A DNA stretch of 64,000 nt from Terrisporobacter petrolearius (GTDB lineage Bacteria; Bacillota; Clostridia; Peptostreptococcales; Peptostreptococcaceae), in assembly GCF_032598785.1 (NCBI RefSeq), contig NZ_CP102984.1, one strand, 5' to 3'. Positions 1-8,405 of the stretch are shown here, piece after piece. The position numbers and the translations under genes were made by a program. The notes beneath the pieces are model-generated. The model was given only the letters and a program-made list of their open reading frames with translations, had not been told where the DNA came from and ran no database searches. Position 1 is the first letter of the stretch; every line of letters starts with the position of its first letter.

Positions 1-1
1 A

Positions 2-637
2 GACATTATAGAAGAAAGTTCAGATTATATAGAAATAGGAGCCATGACTACACTAAGGGATCTAGAAGTTAGCCCTATATTAAATAAATACTTCCATGGA
101 GTTTTACCAAAGGCAGTTAGAGATATAATAGGTGTTCAATTTAGAAATGTAGTAACTGTTGGAGGAAGTGTATTTTCTAGATATGGTTTCTCTGATTTAA
201 TAGTAGGATTACTTGCGCTACAAACAGAAGTAGAGTTATATAATGGGGGAAGAATATTATTAGAAGAATTCCTTAATAAAAAATATGAAAAGGATATACT
301 AGTTAAACTATATATAAAGAAAAACGATGTAAACGCTGTATATAAATGTATGCGAAATTCAAGAAGTGATTACCCTATATTAAATGTAGCTGTATCTAAA
401 GAATATGATAACTTAAAAATATGTGTAGGTGCTAGACCTCAAAGGGCAACTATAGCAGTTAAAGCAAGTGGATTTTTATCAGAAAATGAATTAAATAAAG
501 AGAATATAACAAAAGCAAGTGAAATAGCTGCTGAAGAATTAGTATTTGGTTCAAATATGAGAGCTAGCAAGGAATATAGAAAAGCTATATGTAAATCATT
601 AGTTAAAAACGCTTTAATGGAGGTATCATCATGTTAA
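2..637 (+). CDS. xdhB: Molybdenum hydroxylase FAD-binding subunit, 5' truncated by window edge
   Basis: The frame is open from base 2, so the true start lies outside the window; the internal ATG at 44 is not the start. The visible part contains the IGAMTTLRDLE stretch typical of the FAD-binding domain of xanthine dehydrogenase-type enzymes, then the N-V-x-T-V-G-G-S flavin-contact region near 150-170 and the CO-dehydrogenase flavoprotein C-terminal domain. It should carry electrons from the 2Fe-2S subunit to NAD or another acceptor in the cytoplasm. Its stop overlaps the start of the next gene by 7 bases, as expected for translational coupling in a three-subunit enzyme. The family is clear; the substrate is not. 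Confidence 0.93.
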   Translation, partial: DIIEESSDYIEIGAMTTLRDLEVSPILNKYFHGVLPKAVRDIIGVQFRNVVTVGGSVFSRYGFSDLIVGLLALQTEVELYNGGRILLEEFLNKKYEKDILVKLYIKKNDVNAVYKCMRNSRSDYPILNVAVSKEYDNLKICVGARPQRATIAVKASGFLSENELNKENITKASEIAAEELVFGSNMRASKEYRKAICKSLVKNALMEVSSC

Positions 638-1080
638 TCACAATGAATGTAAATGGAAAAAAAGTTGATATAGATGTGGAAGCTGACGAATATTTAGTAG
701 ATACACTAAGAAGAGTTGGAAATCTAAGTATAAAAAGAGGCTGTGACACAGGGTGCTGTGGGCTATGTAGTGTATGGATAGATGGAAAACCAACATTATC
801 ATGTTCAACATTATCTGTGAGAGCTAATAATAAAAAGATTACAACAATAGAAGGTTTACAAGAAGAAGCAAGTAAATTTGCACAGATACTTGTAAAAGAA
901 GGTGCAGAACAATGTGGATTTTGTTCACCAGGATTTATAATGACTGTTATTGCTATGAAAAGAGAGTTAGAAAATCCAAGTGAAGAAGAAATAAAACATT
1001 ATTTAACTGGAAATCTATGTAGATGTACAGGATATATGGGGCAACTTAGAGCAATAAAGACATATATGGGGGTAAAATAA
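631..1080 (+). CDS. xdhC-type small subunit (2Fe-2S): Molybdenum hydroxylase [2Fe-2S] subunit
   Basis: A 149-residue protein with the full two-cluster layout of this family. The plant-type [2Fe-2S] ligands are in RGCDTGCCGLC plus the Cys of PTLSC (residues about 37-59), and the second cluster is formed by EQCGFCSPG and NLCRCTGY (about 94-135). It passes electrons from the molybdenum site to the FAD subunit. Length is normal for the separate small subunit found in clostridial enzymes. It overlaps the FAD gene and ends one base before the molybdopterin subunit, so the three are clearly one transcript. An extra Cys (GCC) next to the plant-type cluster is a small oddity. Confidence 0.94.
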   Translation: MLITMNVNGKKVDIDVEADEYLVDTLRRVGNLSIKRGCDTGCCGLCSVWIDGKPTLSCSTLSVRANNKKITTIEGLQEEASKFAQILVKEGAEQCGFCSPGFIMTVIAMKRELENPSEEEIKHYLTGNLCRCTGYMGQLRAIKTYMGVK

Positions 1081-1081
1081 T

Positions 1082-3355
1082 ATGAAAATAGTAGGTAAAG
1101 GCATAGCAAAAATAGATGGAATGTCAATAGCTACAGGGAACCCTGTATACACAGATGATTTAGCAGCTAAGGAAGCTTTAGTAGTTAAGATACTAAGAAG
1201 TCCGCATCCTTATGCAACCATAGAAGAAATAGATACAAAAAGAGCAATGATGGTACCAGGTGTGGAATGCGTTTTAACATACAAAGATGTACCAAAAAAT
1301 AAATTTACACTTGCAGGACAATCATTCCCAGAGCCATCTCCTTATGACAGATTAATACTTGATAAAACAGTAAGATATGTGGGAGATGAAGTAGCTATAA
1401 TAGCAGCAAAAGACGAAAAAACTGCCATAAAAGCTATGAAAATGATAAAAGTTAAGTACAATGTGTTACACCCAGTAATGGATATGGAAAAATCTATAGA
1501 TAATGAAAGTATAGTACATACAGAAGATTTACATTGTAACTTTGATATAGGAATGGAAAGAGAAAGAAATATAGTATCTAAACATTTATATGAAAAAGGT
1601 AATATAGAAGAAGAATTATCAAAATGTGATGTAGTTGTGGAAGATACATATTACACACAAGCCCAATCTCATGGAATGATGGAAACTTATAGAGCTTACA
1701 ACTACTTAGATCATATGGGAAGATTAGTCGTAGTAAGTTCTACACAAATACCTTTCCATGTAAGAAGACATGTAGCAAGAGCTTTAGATATACCATCAAG
1801 CAAAGTAAGGGTTATTAAACCAAGAATAGGTGGAGGTTTTGGTGGTAAACAAACGGCATGTGTGGAAATATTTTCTGCATTAGTTACTTTAAAGACAGGA
1901 AAACCAGCCAAAATAATATACGATAGAAAAGAAACTTTTACATGTACAACATCTAGACATGCTATGAAACTAAATGTAAAAGTTGGGGCAGATAAAGATG
2001 GAACAATAAAAGTGATAGATATAGATGCCCTATCAGATACGGGAGCATATGGAGAACATGCTTCTACTACATTTGGACTAGTTGGAGAAAAAACTATGCC
2101 TATGTATGGAAAGTTAAAAGCTGCTAGATTTAAAGGGAATGTAGTATATACTAATAAAACACCATCAGGCGCATTTAGAGGGTATGGAGCTACTCAAGGA
2201 TGTTTTGCAGTTGAAGCAACTATAAATAAATTAGCAACTAAATTGAATATGGATCCAGTGGAAGTAAGGCTTAAAAACATAATAAAAGAAGGAGAGATTT
2301 CTCCGGCTTATGATAAGCACTTAAATAGTGTTGCCTTAGATAGGTGTATTAAAAAAGGTAAAGAACTTATAAAATGGGATGAAAAATATCCGTGTAAAGA
2401 AATATCTCCTACAAAAGTAAGAAGTGTGGGAATGGCCCTTACTATGCAGGGCTCTGGAATAGCGGGGATAGACACTGCATCTATAGAAATAAAATTAAAT
2501 GATGATGGAAACTATACACTACTTACTGGTTCAACAGATATGGGTACGGGTAGTGACACTATACTTGCTCAAATGTGTGCAGAAATTTTAGAAACTACAA
2601 TGGACAAAATAGTAGTAAACTCAGCAGATACAGATTCTTCGCCATATGATCCAGGTTCTTATGCATCAAGTACTACTTATGTTACTGGCATGGCTGTAGT
2701 AAAGGCTGCAACTGAGTTGAAAAACAAGATAATTAGTCTTGGAGCAGAAAGACTTGGACTTGATAAAGAAGATGTGGAGTTTGATGGAAACTTTGTTAAA
2801 TCTGAAGACGGAGAAAAATCCATATCAGTATTTGACTTGGCAGTAGATGTAACTATGGGACCTAACAAAAATCAATTAATCGGATATGCTACTCACGGAA
2901 GTCCAGTTTCGCCACCACCATTTATAGCAGGATTTGTGGAAACAGAAATAGATAAAGAAACTGGAAAAGTTGATATAGTAGATTTTGTGGCAGTAGTTGA
3001 CTGCGGAACGGTAATTAATAAAAACTTAGCAAAAATACAAGTAGAAGGTGGAATCGTTCAAGGTATAGGTATGGCATTATATGAAGAAGTTGTTTATACG
3101 AAAAAAGGCGAATTAGCATCTAATACATTTATGCAATATAAAATACCAACTAGAAAAGATGTGGGAAATATAGTAGTAGACTTTGAAGAAAGTTATGAGC
3201 TAACAGGTCCATTTGGAGCAAAATCTGTAGGTGAAGTTGTTGTAAATACACCATGTCCAGCAATAGAAAATGCAATTTATAATGGTATAGGGATAAATCT
3301 AAATACTTTACCTATGACACCAGAAAAAGTATTTATGGCCATGATGGAAGAGTAA
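1082..3355 (+). CDS. xdhA: Molybdopterin-binding subunit of a xanthine dehydrogenase-type hydroxylase
   Basis: A 757-residue catalytic subunit. The N-terminal aldehyde oxidase/xanthine dehydrogenase a/b hammerhead domain (about 15-130) is followed by the molybdopterin-binding domains with GGGFGGKQ (about 247-254), AFRGYGATQ (about 362-370), QGIGMALYEE (about 659) and the catalytic-Glu motif KSVGEVVV (about 712-719). It hydroxylates a heterocycle such as a purine or nicotinate, using water and a Mo centre. The yqeC/mocA/yqeB/xdhC genes downstream indicate the selenium-dependent class, in which a labile selenium ligand sits on Mo; this does not need selenocysteine and none is encoded. The substrate cannot be fixed from sequence. 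Its stop shares one base with the next start (TAATG). Confidence 0.94.
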   Translation: MKIVGKGIAKIDGMSIATGNPVYTDDLAAKEALVVKILRSPHPYATIEEIDTKRAMMVPGVECVLTYKDVPKNKFTLAGQSFPEPSPYDRLILDKTVRYVGDEVAIIAAKDEKTAIKAMKMIKVKYNVLHPVMDMEKSIDNESIVHTEDLHCNFDIGMERERNIVSKHLYEKGNIEEELSKCDVVVEDTYYTQAQSHGMMETYRAYNYLDHMGRLVVVSSTQIPFHVRRHVARALDIPSSKVRVIKPRIGGGFGGKQTACVEIFSALVTLKTGKPAKIIYDRKETFTCTTSRHAMKLNVKVGADKDGTIKVIDIDALSDTGAYGEHASTTFGLVGEKTMPMYGKLKAARFKGNVVYTNKTPSGAFRGYGATQGCFAVEATINKLATKLNMDPVEVRLKNIIKEGEISPAYDKHLNSVALDRCIKKGKELIKWDEKYPCKEISPTKVRSVGMALTMQGSGIAGIDTASIEIKLNDDGNYTLLTGSTDMGTGSDTILAQMCAEILETTMDKIVVNSADTDSSPYDPGSYASSTTYVTGMAVVKAATELKNKIISLGAERLGLDKEDVEFDGNFVKSEDGEKSISVFDLAVDVTMGPNKNQLIGYATHGSPVSPPPFIAGFVETEIDKETGKVDIVDFVAVVDCGTVINKNLAKIQVEGGIVQGIGMALYEEVVYTKKGELASNTFMQYKIPTRKDVGNIVVDFEESYELTGPFGAKSVGEVVVNTPCPAIENAIYNGIGINLNTLPMTPEKVFMAMMEE

Positions 3356-4110
3356 TGAACTTAATTGATGCTTTTGATATAAAAAATAAAGACGTAATAA
3401 CTATTGTGGGAGCAGGGGGGAAAACATCTTTGATGTTCTCTGCTTCCTCTTTACTTAAAAAAGAGTACAAGGTGTTAGTTACAACAACAACAAATATATA
3501 TGTTCCAAGGGAAAAGTTTTATGACAAGATGATAATGCTAAGTGAAATAAAAGATGAGGATTATAAAAAACTAATAGAAGAAAGTAACAAAGGAGTCTAT
3601 GTAATAGGAAATAAAATAGTGAATAAGGAAGCCTCAAATAAGAGTAAAATAAAAGGTTTAAGTGTTGAAGTATTAGACAAAATAACATCTTACTTTGATA
3701 TAGTAATAATAGAAGGTGATGGTTCAAAGGAAAAACCACTTAAAGGATGGCAAGATTTAGAGCCTATTGTTTATAATAAGACAACTAAAACTATAGGAGT
3801 AGTAGACATTAAAACTATAGGTTTAAATATTAATGAAGATAATATTCATAGACTGGATGAATTTTTGAAAGTTATAAATGATGAAGAATCACAAAAAGTA
3901 AAAGTTAAACATTTAAAAAATCTTGTTTTAAATAAAAGTGGGTTATTTAAATTCTCTCAAGGAGAAAAAATTTTATTTATTAATAAAGCAGAAAACATAG
4001 GAGATAAAAAAAATGCTGTTTTACTTACAAATAAAATAAAAGATGAAAACTCATCATATATTAATAAATTTATATATGGAAGTATACTACAAAATGAGTT
4101 CTTAGATTAA
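3355..4110 (+). CDS. yqeC: Selenium-dependent hydroxylase accessory protein YqeC
   Basis: A 251-residue protein beginning with a nucleotide-binding glycine-rich loop, TIVGAGGKTSLMFS (about residues 16-29), followed by VTTTTNIYVP and IIEGDGSKEKPLKGW, both characteristic of the YqeC family. YqeC and YqeB are known companions of selenium-dependent molybdenum hydroxylases and orphan SelD; the exact reaction is not established. Start and stop are coupled to the catalytic subunit gene by a one-base overlap. A 193-base gap follows before the next gene, unlike the tight packing upstream, and it holds no recognisable signal. Confidence 0.88.
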   Translation: MNLIDAFDIKNKDVITIVGAGGKTSLMFSASSLLKKEYKVLVTTTTNIYVPREKFYDKMIMLSEIKDEDYKKLIEESNKGVYVIGNKIVNKEASNKSKIKGLSVEVLDKITSYFDIVIIEGDGSKEKPLKGWQDLEPIVYNKTTKTIGVVDIKTIGLNINEDNIHRLDEFLKVINDEESQKVKVKHLKNLVLNKSGLFKFSQGEKILFINKAENIGDKKNAVLLTNKIKDENSSYINKFIYGSILQNEFLD

Positions 4111-4303
4111 TAGTAAACATAGCACCAAATATAGAAATATACCGTTATAAAGAACTTAGAAAATTATGAAGTATTGTACAAATATAGAAAATGAGTTCAA
4201 ATATGTAGTAGTATAAAATTAGAAGGTTATAAACTAGTACCTGTATTCTTATTAGAAGAAGAATAGTTTTTTAGAAAAATAATGATTTTAGGAGAATTAT
4301 GAA

Positions 4304-4654
4304 ATGAATAATAAGGTAAATAATAATGATATAGCTACTAAAAATTTGAACAGTTCACCAAATTACAACAAAGATAAGAATGTGTATTTTACATATTATA
4401 TAGCAGGGTTAATAATATTGGCGGTATTTTTAAATTTAGCTGTAAAAATTGATAGTACAGATGAGTATTATGAAAAATATTATGTACTAGAAGAGTACAT
4501 GAATAATTACGAAGATATACACGATAACCAAGACACAGATGATAATGAAGACATGGACAATAATGAAGATTTAGATAATAGTAATGAAAATAATGAGTAT
4601 ACAAATGAAGAAGAGAATCCTCATACTGATACTTACATAAATGAAGAATATTAA
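4304..4654 (+). CDS. Small acidic single-pass membrane protein, unknown function
   Basis: A 116-residue protein not recognised as any family. Residues 1-27 are polar and Asn-rich, residues about 28-47 form one hydrophobic membrane segment (YYIAGLIILAVFLNLAV), and the rest is an extremely acidic low-complexity tail of Asp/Glu/Asn repeats such as NQDTDDNEDMDNNEDLDN. The predicted topology is a short cytoplasmic head and a long acidic outside tail, but could be reversed. GGAG at 4291-4294 supports the ATG at 4304. It sits between yqeC and the MocA-like gene, in the middle of an otherwise purely enzymatic maturation operon. The acidic tail could bind metal or cations, which is speculation. Confidence 0.6.
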   Translation: MNNKVNNNDIATKNLNSSPNYNKDKNVYFTYYIAGLIILAVFLNLAVKIDSTDEYYEKYYVLEEYMNNYEDIHDNQDTDDNEDMDNNEDLDNSNENNEYTNEEENPHTDTYINEEY

Positions 4655-4681
4655 AACATTTTTAATGAATTAACAAAAAGG

Positions 4682-5290
4682 ATGATAAACTTGATTTCAG
4701 CAATAATTATGGCCTCAGGATTTTCAAAACGTATGGGTCAAAACAAACTTCTTATGCGGTACAATAATAAGTTTTTAATTGAGTACACTTTAAATATAAT
4801 ATCAGAATGTAATTTTAAGCAGAAAATATTAGTTACTCAATATGAAGAAATAAAAGAGTTTGGAGAAAAATTAAATTATAAAGTAGTAAGTAATATATCA
4901 CCTAATAAAGGTCAAAGTGAGTCTATAAAACTAGGAGTAAAAAACTGCGGTTATTGCCAAGGATATATGTTTTTTGTTGGAGATCAGCCTCTTATAAATA
5001 AAAAGGATATAGAAAAGCTAATAAAAGTTTTTAAAGAAGATACAGATTATATTGTTATACCAAAGTATAAAGATAGTAGCGGAAATCCAGTCATATATCC
5101 AAGTAAATATAAAGAACAGTTGTTAAATTTAAGAGGAGATAAAGGTGGTAAAAGTATCATAAAATCTTCACACAAAATAAAATATGTTAATGTTAGTGAA
5201 AATACTTTATTTGATATAGATAATATAGACGATTTTAATAATCTTTTAAGAAGAAGGGCAGAAAATGAAAAAGGACATAATAGTAATTAG
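4682..5290 (+). CDS. mocA: MocA-like molybdenum cofactor nucleotidyltransferase
   Basis: A 202-residue NTP-transferase-fold protein. The N-terminal signature IIMASGFSKRMGQNKLLM (about residues 8-25) is the nucleotide-binding loop of the MobA/MocA/IspD superfamily, and FFVGDQPLI (about 98-106) carries the metal-binding Asp. In xanthine dehydrogenase clusters this family makes the cytosine-dinucleotide form of molybdopterin, so the enzyme here probably uses MCD. The gene overlaps yqeB by 26 bases, showing translational coupling. Start at 4682 follows an AAAAGG ribosome site. Confidence 0.85.
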   Translation: MINLISAIIMASGFSKRMGQNKLLMRYNNKFLIEYTLNIISECNFKQKILVTQYEEIKEFGEKLNYKVVSNISPNKGQSESIKLGVKNCGYCQGYMFFVGDQPLINKKDIEKLIKVFKEDTDYIVIPKYKDSSGNPVIYPSKYKEQLLNLRGDKGGKSIIKSSHKIKYVNVSENTLFDIDNIDDFNNLLRRRAENEKGHNSN

Positions 5291-6086
5291 GGGTGGTGGA
5301 GATATAGCCACAGGAACCATACACAAGCTTCATAGATGTGGATTTAAAGTAGTAATTCTAGAAATAGAAAACCCGTCTGCCATAAGGAGATCAGTGTGCT
5401 TTAGTGAGGCTGTATATGAAAATAAAATTGTTGTGGAAAATGTTGTATGTGAAAAAGCAAGTAATTTAGAGGAAGTATACTCTATCTTAGATAGAAATAA
5501 CATTCCTATGATTATAGACCCATTTGGAAAATATATTGAAAAATTAAAACCATTTGCATTAGTAGATGCTATATTAGCAAAGAAAAATTTAGGTACAAAA
5601 AAGGATATGGCACCAATAACCATAGCATTAGGACCGGGGTTTTGTGCAGGAGAAGATGTGGATATGGTAATAGAGACTATGAGAGGTCATGACTTAGGAA
5701 GAATAATAGAAGTAGGATACGCTATTGCCAATACAGGTGTACCTGGACCTGTAAAAGGAGTAAGTGAAGAGAGGGTAATATATTCGCCATCATCAGGGAT
5801 AATATCAAGTACGAGAGAAATTGGTGATATAGTAAAAAAAGGAGAAGTTATAGCAAAAATAAGTAATACTGAAAATGAAACTGAAGTAAAAGCCACCATA
5901 GATGGTGTTTTGAGAGGTATAATTAGAGATAAAAGTAAGATAAAAGAAAGATTAAAAATAGCTGACATTGACCCACGTATAGAAGAAGTAAAAAATTCAT
6001 ATACCATATCTGACAAAGCTAGAACAATAGCGGGGGGAGTATTAGAAGCTATATTATATATGAAACAAAAACATGAGGTTAGATAA
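5265..6086 (+). CDS. yqeB: Selenium-dependent molybdenum hydroxylase system protein YqeB
   Basis: A 273-residue protein opening with IIVIRGGGDIATGTIHKLH, the diagnostic N-terminus of the EF2563/YqeB family. A biotin/lipoyl-like segment follows in the C-terminal half (GIISSTREIGDIVKKGEVIAKI). YqeB is a marker of selenium-dependent molybdenum hydroxylases; its chemistry is unknown, but together with YqeC it is thought to act in insertion or handling of the labile selenium. It abuts xdhC with no gap. Confidence 0.9.
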   Translation: MKKDIIVIRGGGDIATGTIHKLHRCGFKVVILEIENPSAIRRSVCFSEAVYENKIVVENVVCEKASNLEEVYSILDRNNIPMIIDPFGKYIEKLKPFALVDAILAKKNLGTKKDMAPITIALGPGFCAGEDVDMVIETMRGHDLGRIIEVGYAIANTGVPGPVKGVSEERVIYSPSSGIISSTREIGDIVKKGEVIAKISNTENETEVKATIDGVLRGIIRDKSKIKERLKIADIDPRIEEVKNSYTISDKARTIAGGVLEAILYMKQKHEVR

Positions 6087-6881
6087 ATGGACGAAAATTT
6101 ATTAAAAAAAATATACAATGAAGTGAAAAAAGGATACAAAGTGGCCTTTGCCACAATAACAAAAACAATAGGCTCTACACCTGGAAAAATGGGAGCAACT
6201 ATAGCTGTATTTGAAGGTGGCGATGTTATGGGAACTGTTGGTGGTGGAATGATAGAACACAAAGTTATAAACAAATGTATTGAATGTTTGACAAGTGGAG
6301 ACGATTGCAACTTTGAATATACTTTAAATGATTCTGGAAATTTAGGTATGCAGTGTGGTGGAACTGCTTATGGATATATAAAAATATTTAAACCAAAGCC
6401 AAAACTTTTAATAATAGGTGGTGGACATATAGGTTTGGCACTATTTAAAATAGCCAAGAATTTAGACTTTTACACTGTCGTAGTAGATGATAGAGAAGAG
6501 TTTGCAAATACTGGTAGATTTGAAAATGCAGATGAGATTTATGCTGGAGACATAAGTGAAATAGTTGAGAATACGGAAATTAACGATAATACATATGTGA
6601 TTATAGCCACCAGAGGATATGAAGGTGATCTTAGAAGTTTAAGAAGTGTAATAAATAGAAACGCCAACTATATAGGTATGATAGGTAGTAGAAAAAAATG
6701 GATCAAAGTTAAAGATACTTTAATTGAAGAAAATGTAAGTGAAGAAAAACTAGATAATGTTTATGCTCCTGTTGGTATAAATATTTCATCTAACGATGTG
6801 GATGAGATAGCTTTTGGAATAATGGCTGAGATACTTTTTGTTAAAAATAGAGGGACTCTTACTCATAGGAGAGATAAATAG
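6087..6881 (+). CDS. xdhC: XdhC-family molybdenum cofactor sulfuration/insertion factor
   Basis: A 264-residue protein with the N-terminal XdhC/CoxI domain (AFATITKTIGSTPGKMGATI, about 20-39, and GTVGGGMIEH) and the C-terminal Rossmann domain (LLIIGGGHIGLALFKIAKNL, about 105-124; IGMIGSRKKW about 194-203). XdhC chaperones bind the molybdenum cofactor, protect the terminal sulfur and deliver it to the hydroxylase. In this operon it may deliver a selenium-modified cofactor. It is the last gene of the cluster; about 65 bases downstream is a degenerate copy of a terminator family seen elsewhere in the window. Confidence 0.9.
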   Translation: MDENLLKKIYNEVKKGYKVAFATITKTIGSTPGKMGATIAVFEGGDVMGTVGGGMIEHKVINKCIECLTSGDDCNFEYTLNDSGNLGMQCGGTAYGYIKIFKPKPKLLIIGGGHIGLALFKIAKNLDFYTVVVDDREEFANTGRFENADEIYAGDISEIVENTEINDNTYVIIATRGYEGDLRSLRSVINRNANYIGMIGSRKKWIKVKDTLIEENVSEEKLDNVYAPVGINISSNDVDEIAFGIMAEILFVKNRGTLTHRRDK

Positions 6882-6945
6882 GGTAAAGGTATATGGAAAA
6901 ATAAGAGCTTCCTCCTTGAATTATACAATTTAGGAATTATAAATT

Positions 6946-6982
6946 ATTGAAATCCACGAAAAGATATTAATATGATTTTTTA
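6946..6982 (+). repeat. Degenerate copy of the box-plus-hairpin terminator family
   Basis: ATTGAAATCCACGAAAA is followed by a short weak dyad (GATATTAATATGA) and a T-run. It matches the box preceding the hairpins at 41041, 42684 and 46561. It lies about 65 bases after xdhC and may be its terminator. Confidence 0.45.
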
Positions 6983-7188
6983 AATTATTATATTTTCTAG
7001 AATTAAAGAAAGAGATTTATATTATAGAGTTCTAGTAAGTGATGTTTTTAATAAATTTATATAAATAAGTATTTAAAAAATTAAATAAATAGAATATGAA
7101 AATTATAAGTATAATAAACAACAGTTTATTTACAAATATTAATTTTTATTAAAAAATATTATTATTAAAGTGAATTAAATATTAAACA

Positions 7189-7260
7189 AAAGAAGTACAC
7201 ATGTAGTGCATTGAACGTAAATCTGATTACGGTACAAAATGCTTATATGTGTCTTTTTGT
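7189..7260 (+). terminator. Long imperfect stem-loop ending in a T-run
   Basis: Outer arms ACACAT (about 7197) and ATGTGT (about 7247) pair, then GCATT with AATGC, with an inner CGTAA/TTACG hairpin, followed by CTTTTTG. The three-tier structure is larger than an ordinary terminator and could be a small structured RNA or attenuator. No known riboswitch family was recognised. Confidence 0.4.
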
Positions 7261-7512
7261 TGTATAAGGTTTAAATCTTAAAGATGAAGTGATTAAGTCA
7301 ATAAATCAAGTAAACTAATTATTAGATAGTTGTTGAGTTTATAAATAGAGCATTTAATAGTGGGTATTAAAAGGTTGAAAAGATTGAACAGTTTAAACAA
7401 TTTAACCTACTGGAATAATAAATAATTAAAAAATAAAATTAATATAATTAATCAATCTAAAAAGTATGAGTATTATAAAGAGTTTTAAAAAAAATGTAAC
7501 ATTTTTTATAAG

Positions 7513-7529
7513 TTGGCATGGTATTTGCT
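7513..7529 (+). promoter_or_regulatory. Sigma-54 (-24/-12) promoter of ridA
   Basis: TTGGCATGGTATTTGCT fits the sigma-54 consensus: GG and GC doublets with the invariant spacing (TGGCAY-N5-TTGC). It lies about 70 bases before the ridA start. A sigma-54 activator gene is encoded three genes downstream. A possible upstream activator site, ATTGAACAG...AACAATT at 7383-7403, is weakly similar to one at 10564-10582. Confidence 0.85.
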
Positions 7530-7601
7530 TTAATATAAACTAAGAATTTGGTGATACCAGATTATTAAGATTTATATAAACATAAGGAAGGTGAATTTAT
7601 A

Positions 7602-7976
7602 ATGAAAATACTTGAAACAACAAATGCACCAGGGGCTATAGGACCTTATTCACAAGGATATCAAATAGACAACTTTGCATTTACATCAGGTCAAATACCA
7701 GTAAATCCAGAAAATGGATCAGTACCAGAAGGGATATCGTTACAAGCGGAACAAAGTTGTAAAAATGTTAAAGCTATATTAGAGTCAGCTGGAACTAACA
7801 TAGAAAATGTATTTAAAACAGTATGTTTCTTAGCTGATATGGCAGATTTTGCAGCATTTAATGAGGTATACGCAAAATACTTTATATCTAATCCAGCTCG
7901 TAGTTGTGTAGCAGTTAAAGAATTACCAAAGGGTGTGCTTTGCGAAATAGAAGCTATAGCTGTTATAAATAAATAA
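7602..7976 (+). CDS. ridA: RidA-family imine/enamine deaminase
   Basis: A 124-residue protein of normal RidA length with conserved APGAIGPYSQG near the N-terminus, TSGQIPV, and the catalytic-Arg segment ARSCVAVKELPKGVLCEIE (about 102-120). RidA hydrolyses reactive 2-aminoacrylate and related imines made by PLP enzymes to 2-ketoacids and ammonia, protecting other PLP enzymes. It is driven by a sigma-54 promoter and shares it with the next gene. The PLP-dependent MalY-type lyase nearby, also with a sigma-54 promoter, is a plausible source of the 2-aminoacrylate. Ribosome site AAGGAAGGTG precedes the start. Confidence 0.93.
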   Translation: MKILETTNAPGAIGPYSQGYQIDNFAFTSGQIPVNPENGSVPEGISLQAEQSCKNVKAILESAGTNIENVFKTVCFLADMADFAAFNEVYAKYFISNPARSCVAVKELPKGVLCEIEAIAVINK

Positions 7977-8018
7977 AAAATTTACATAAAAATTATAAAT
8001 TAAAAGGAGAGAATTATT

Positions 8019-8273
8019 ATGAAAATAACTGTAGTAGGAAGTCATTTATGCCCAGATACATTATATGCATTATGCCAATTAAGAGATAGAAATATAGAGG
8101 TTGATTTTAAAAATTTGTCAGCAAGTTTACCAGATTTAAAAGAATATTTAGTTCTTCGTCAAGGTTTAGATATATATGAAAATGTAAGAGCTACAGATGG
8201 TATAGGAATACCATGTTTTATATTAGAAAATGGAACTAAAACATTAGATTTAAATGAAGTATTAGGAAAATAA
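8019..8273 (+). CDS. Small glutaredoxin-like thioredoxin-fold protein
   Basis: An 84-residue protein that reads as a compact glutaredoxin-like fold: beta strand ITVVGS, then LCPDTLYALC in place of the usual CxxC, and the cis-Pro loop IGIPCFIL about residues 66-73. Cys11 and Cys18 are separated by six residues, so a conventional dithiol CxxC is absent; only Cys11, plus Cys69 next to the cis-Pro, are likely reactive. It follows ridA by 42 bases and has a strong ribosome site (AAAAGGAGAG), then a clear terminator. A role in thiol or sulfide handling beside the C-S lyase is inference. Confidence 0.7.
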   Translation: MKITVVGSHLCPDTLYALCQLRDRNIEVDFKNLSASLPDLKEYLVLRQGLDIYENVRATDGIGIPCFILENGTKTLDLNEVLGK

Positions 8274-8292
8274 TTTAATAGCGATTATATTG

Positions 8293-8327
8293 ATAAGCCA
8301 CCTTTTTATAAAAGGTGGCTTATTTTA
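8293..8327 (+). terminator. Rho-independent terminator of the ridA operon
   Basis: ATAAGCCACCTTTTT and AAAAGGTGGCTTAT form a near-perfect stem with a very short loop, followed by TTTATT. Confidence 0.92.
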
Positions 8328-8405
8328 TTATGAAATTTGATTTTCAAATAGATTATTGATATAATTGGACTTAATAAATATATGGATGGTTTACAAGGAG
8401 CGATT

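Larger units (their letters stand above)
6882..7601. other. 720-base intergenic region between xdhC and ridA
   Basis: No gene is supported here. It contains a degenerate copy of the box-plus-hairpin terminator family (6946-6982), a long imperfect hairpin with a T-rich tail (7189-7260), a possible activator-binding dyad (7383-7403) and a sigma-54 promoter (7513-7529). The remainder is very AT-rich sequence without recognisable features. Confidence 0.6.

Noticed and set aside
5608..5630. TGGCACCAATAACC as a possible sigma-54 promoter
   Set aside because: It lies inside yqeB and lacks a TTGC element at the required distance. TTTGGCACAG near 40365 was rejected for the same reason.
5687..6310. 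A 207-residue open frame on the minus strand across yqeB and xdhC
   Set aside because: It is the complement of two strongly supported coupled genes, has no ribosome site and reads as a low-information hydrophobic shadow.
8049..8075. Selenocysteine in the glutaredoxin-like protein
   Set aside because: The key positions are ordinary Cys codons (TGC) and no in-frame TGA is present.
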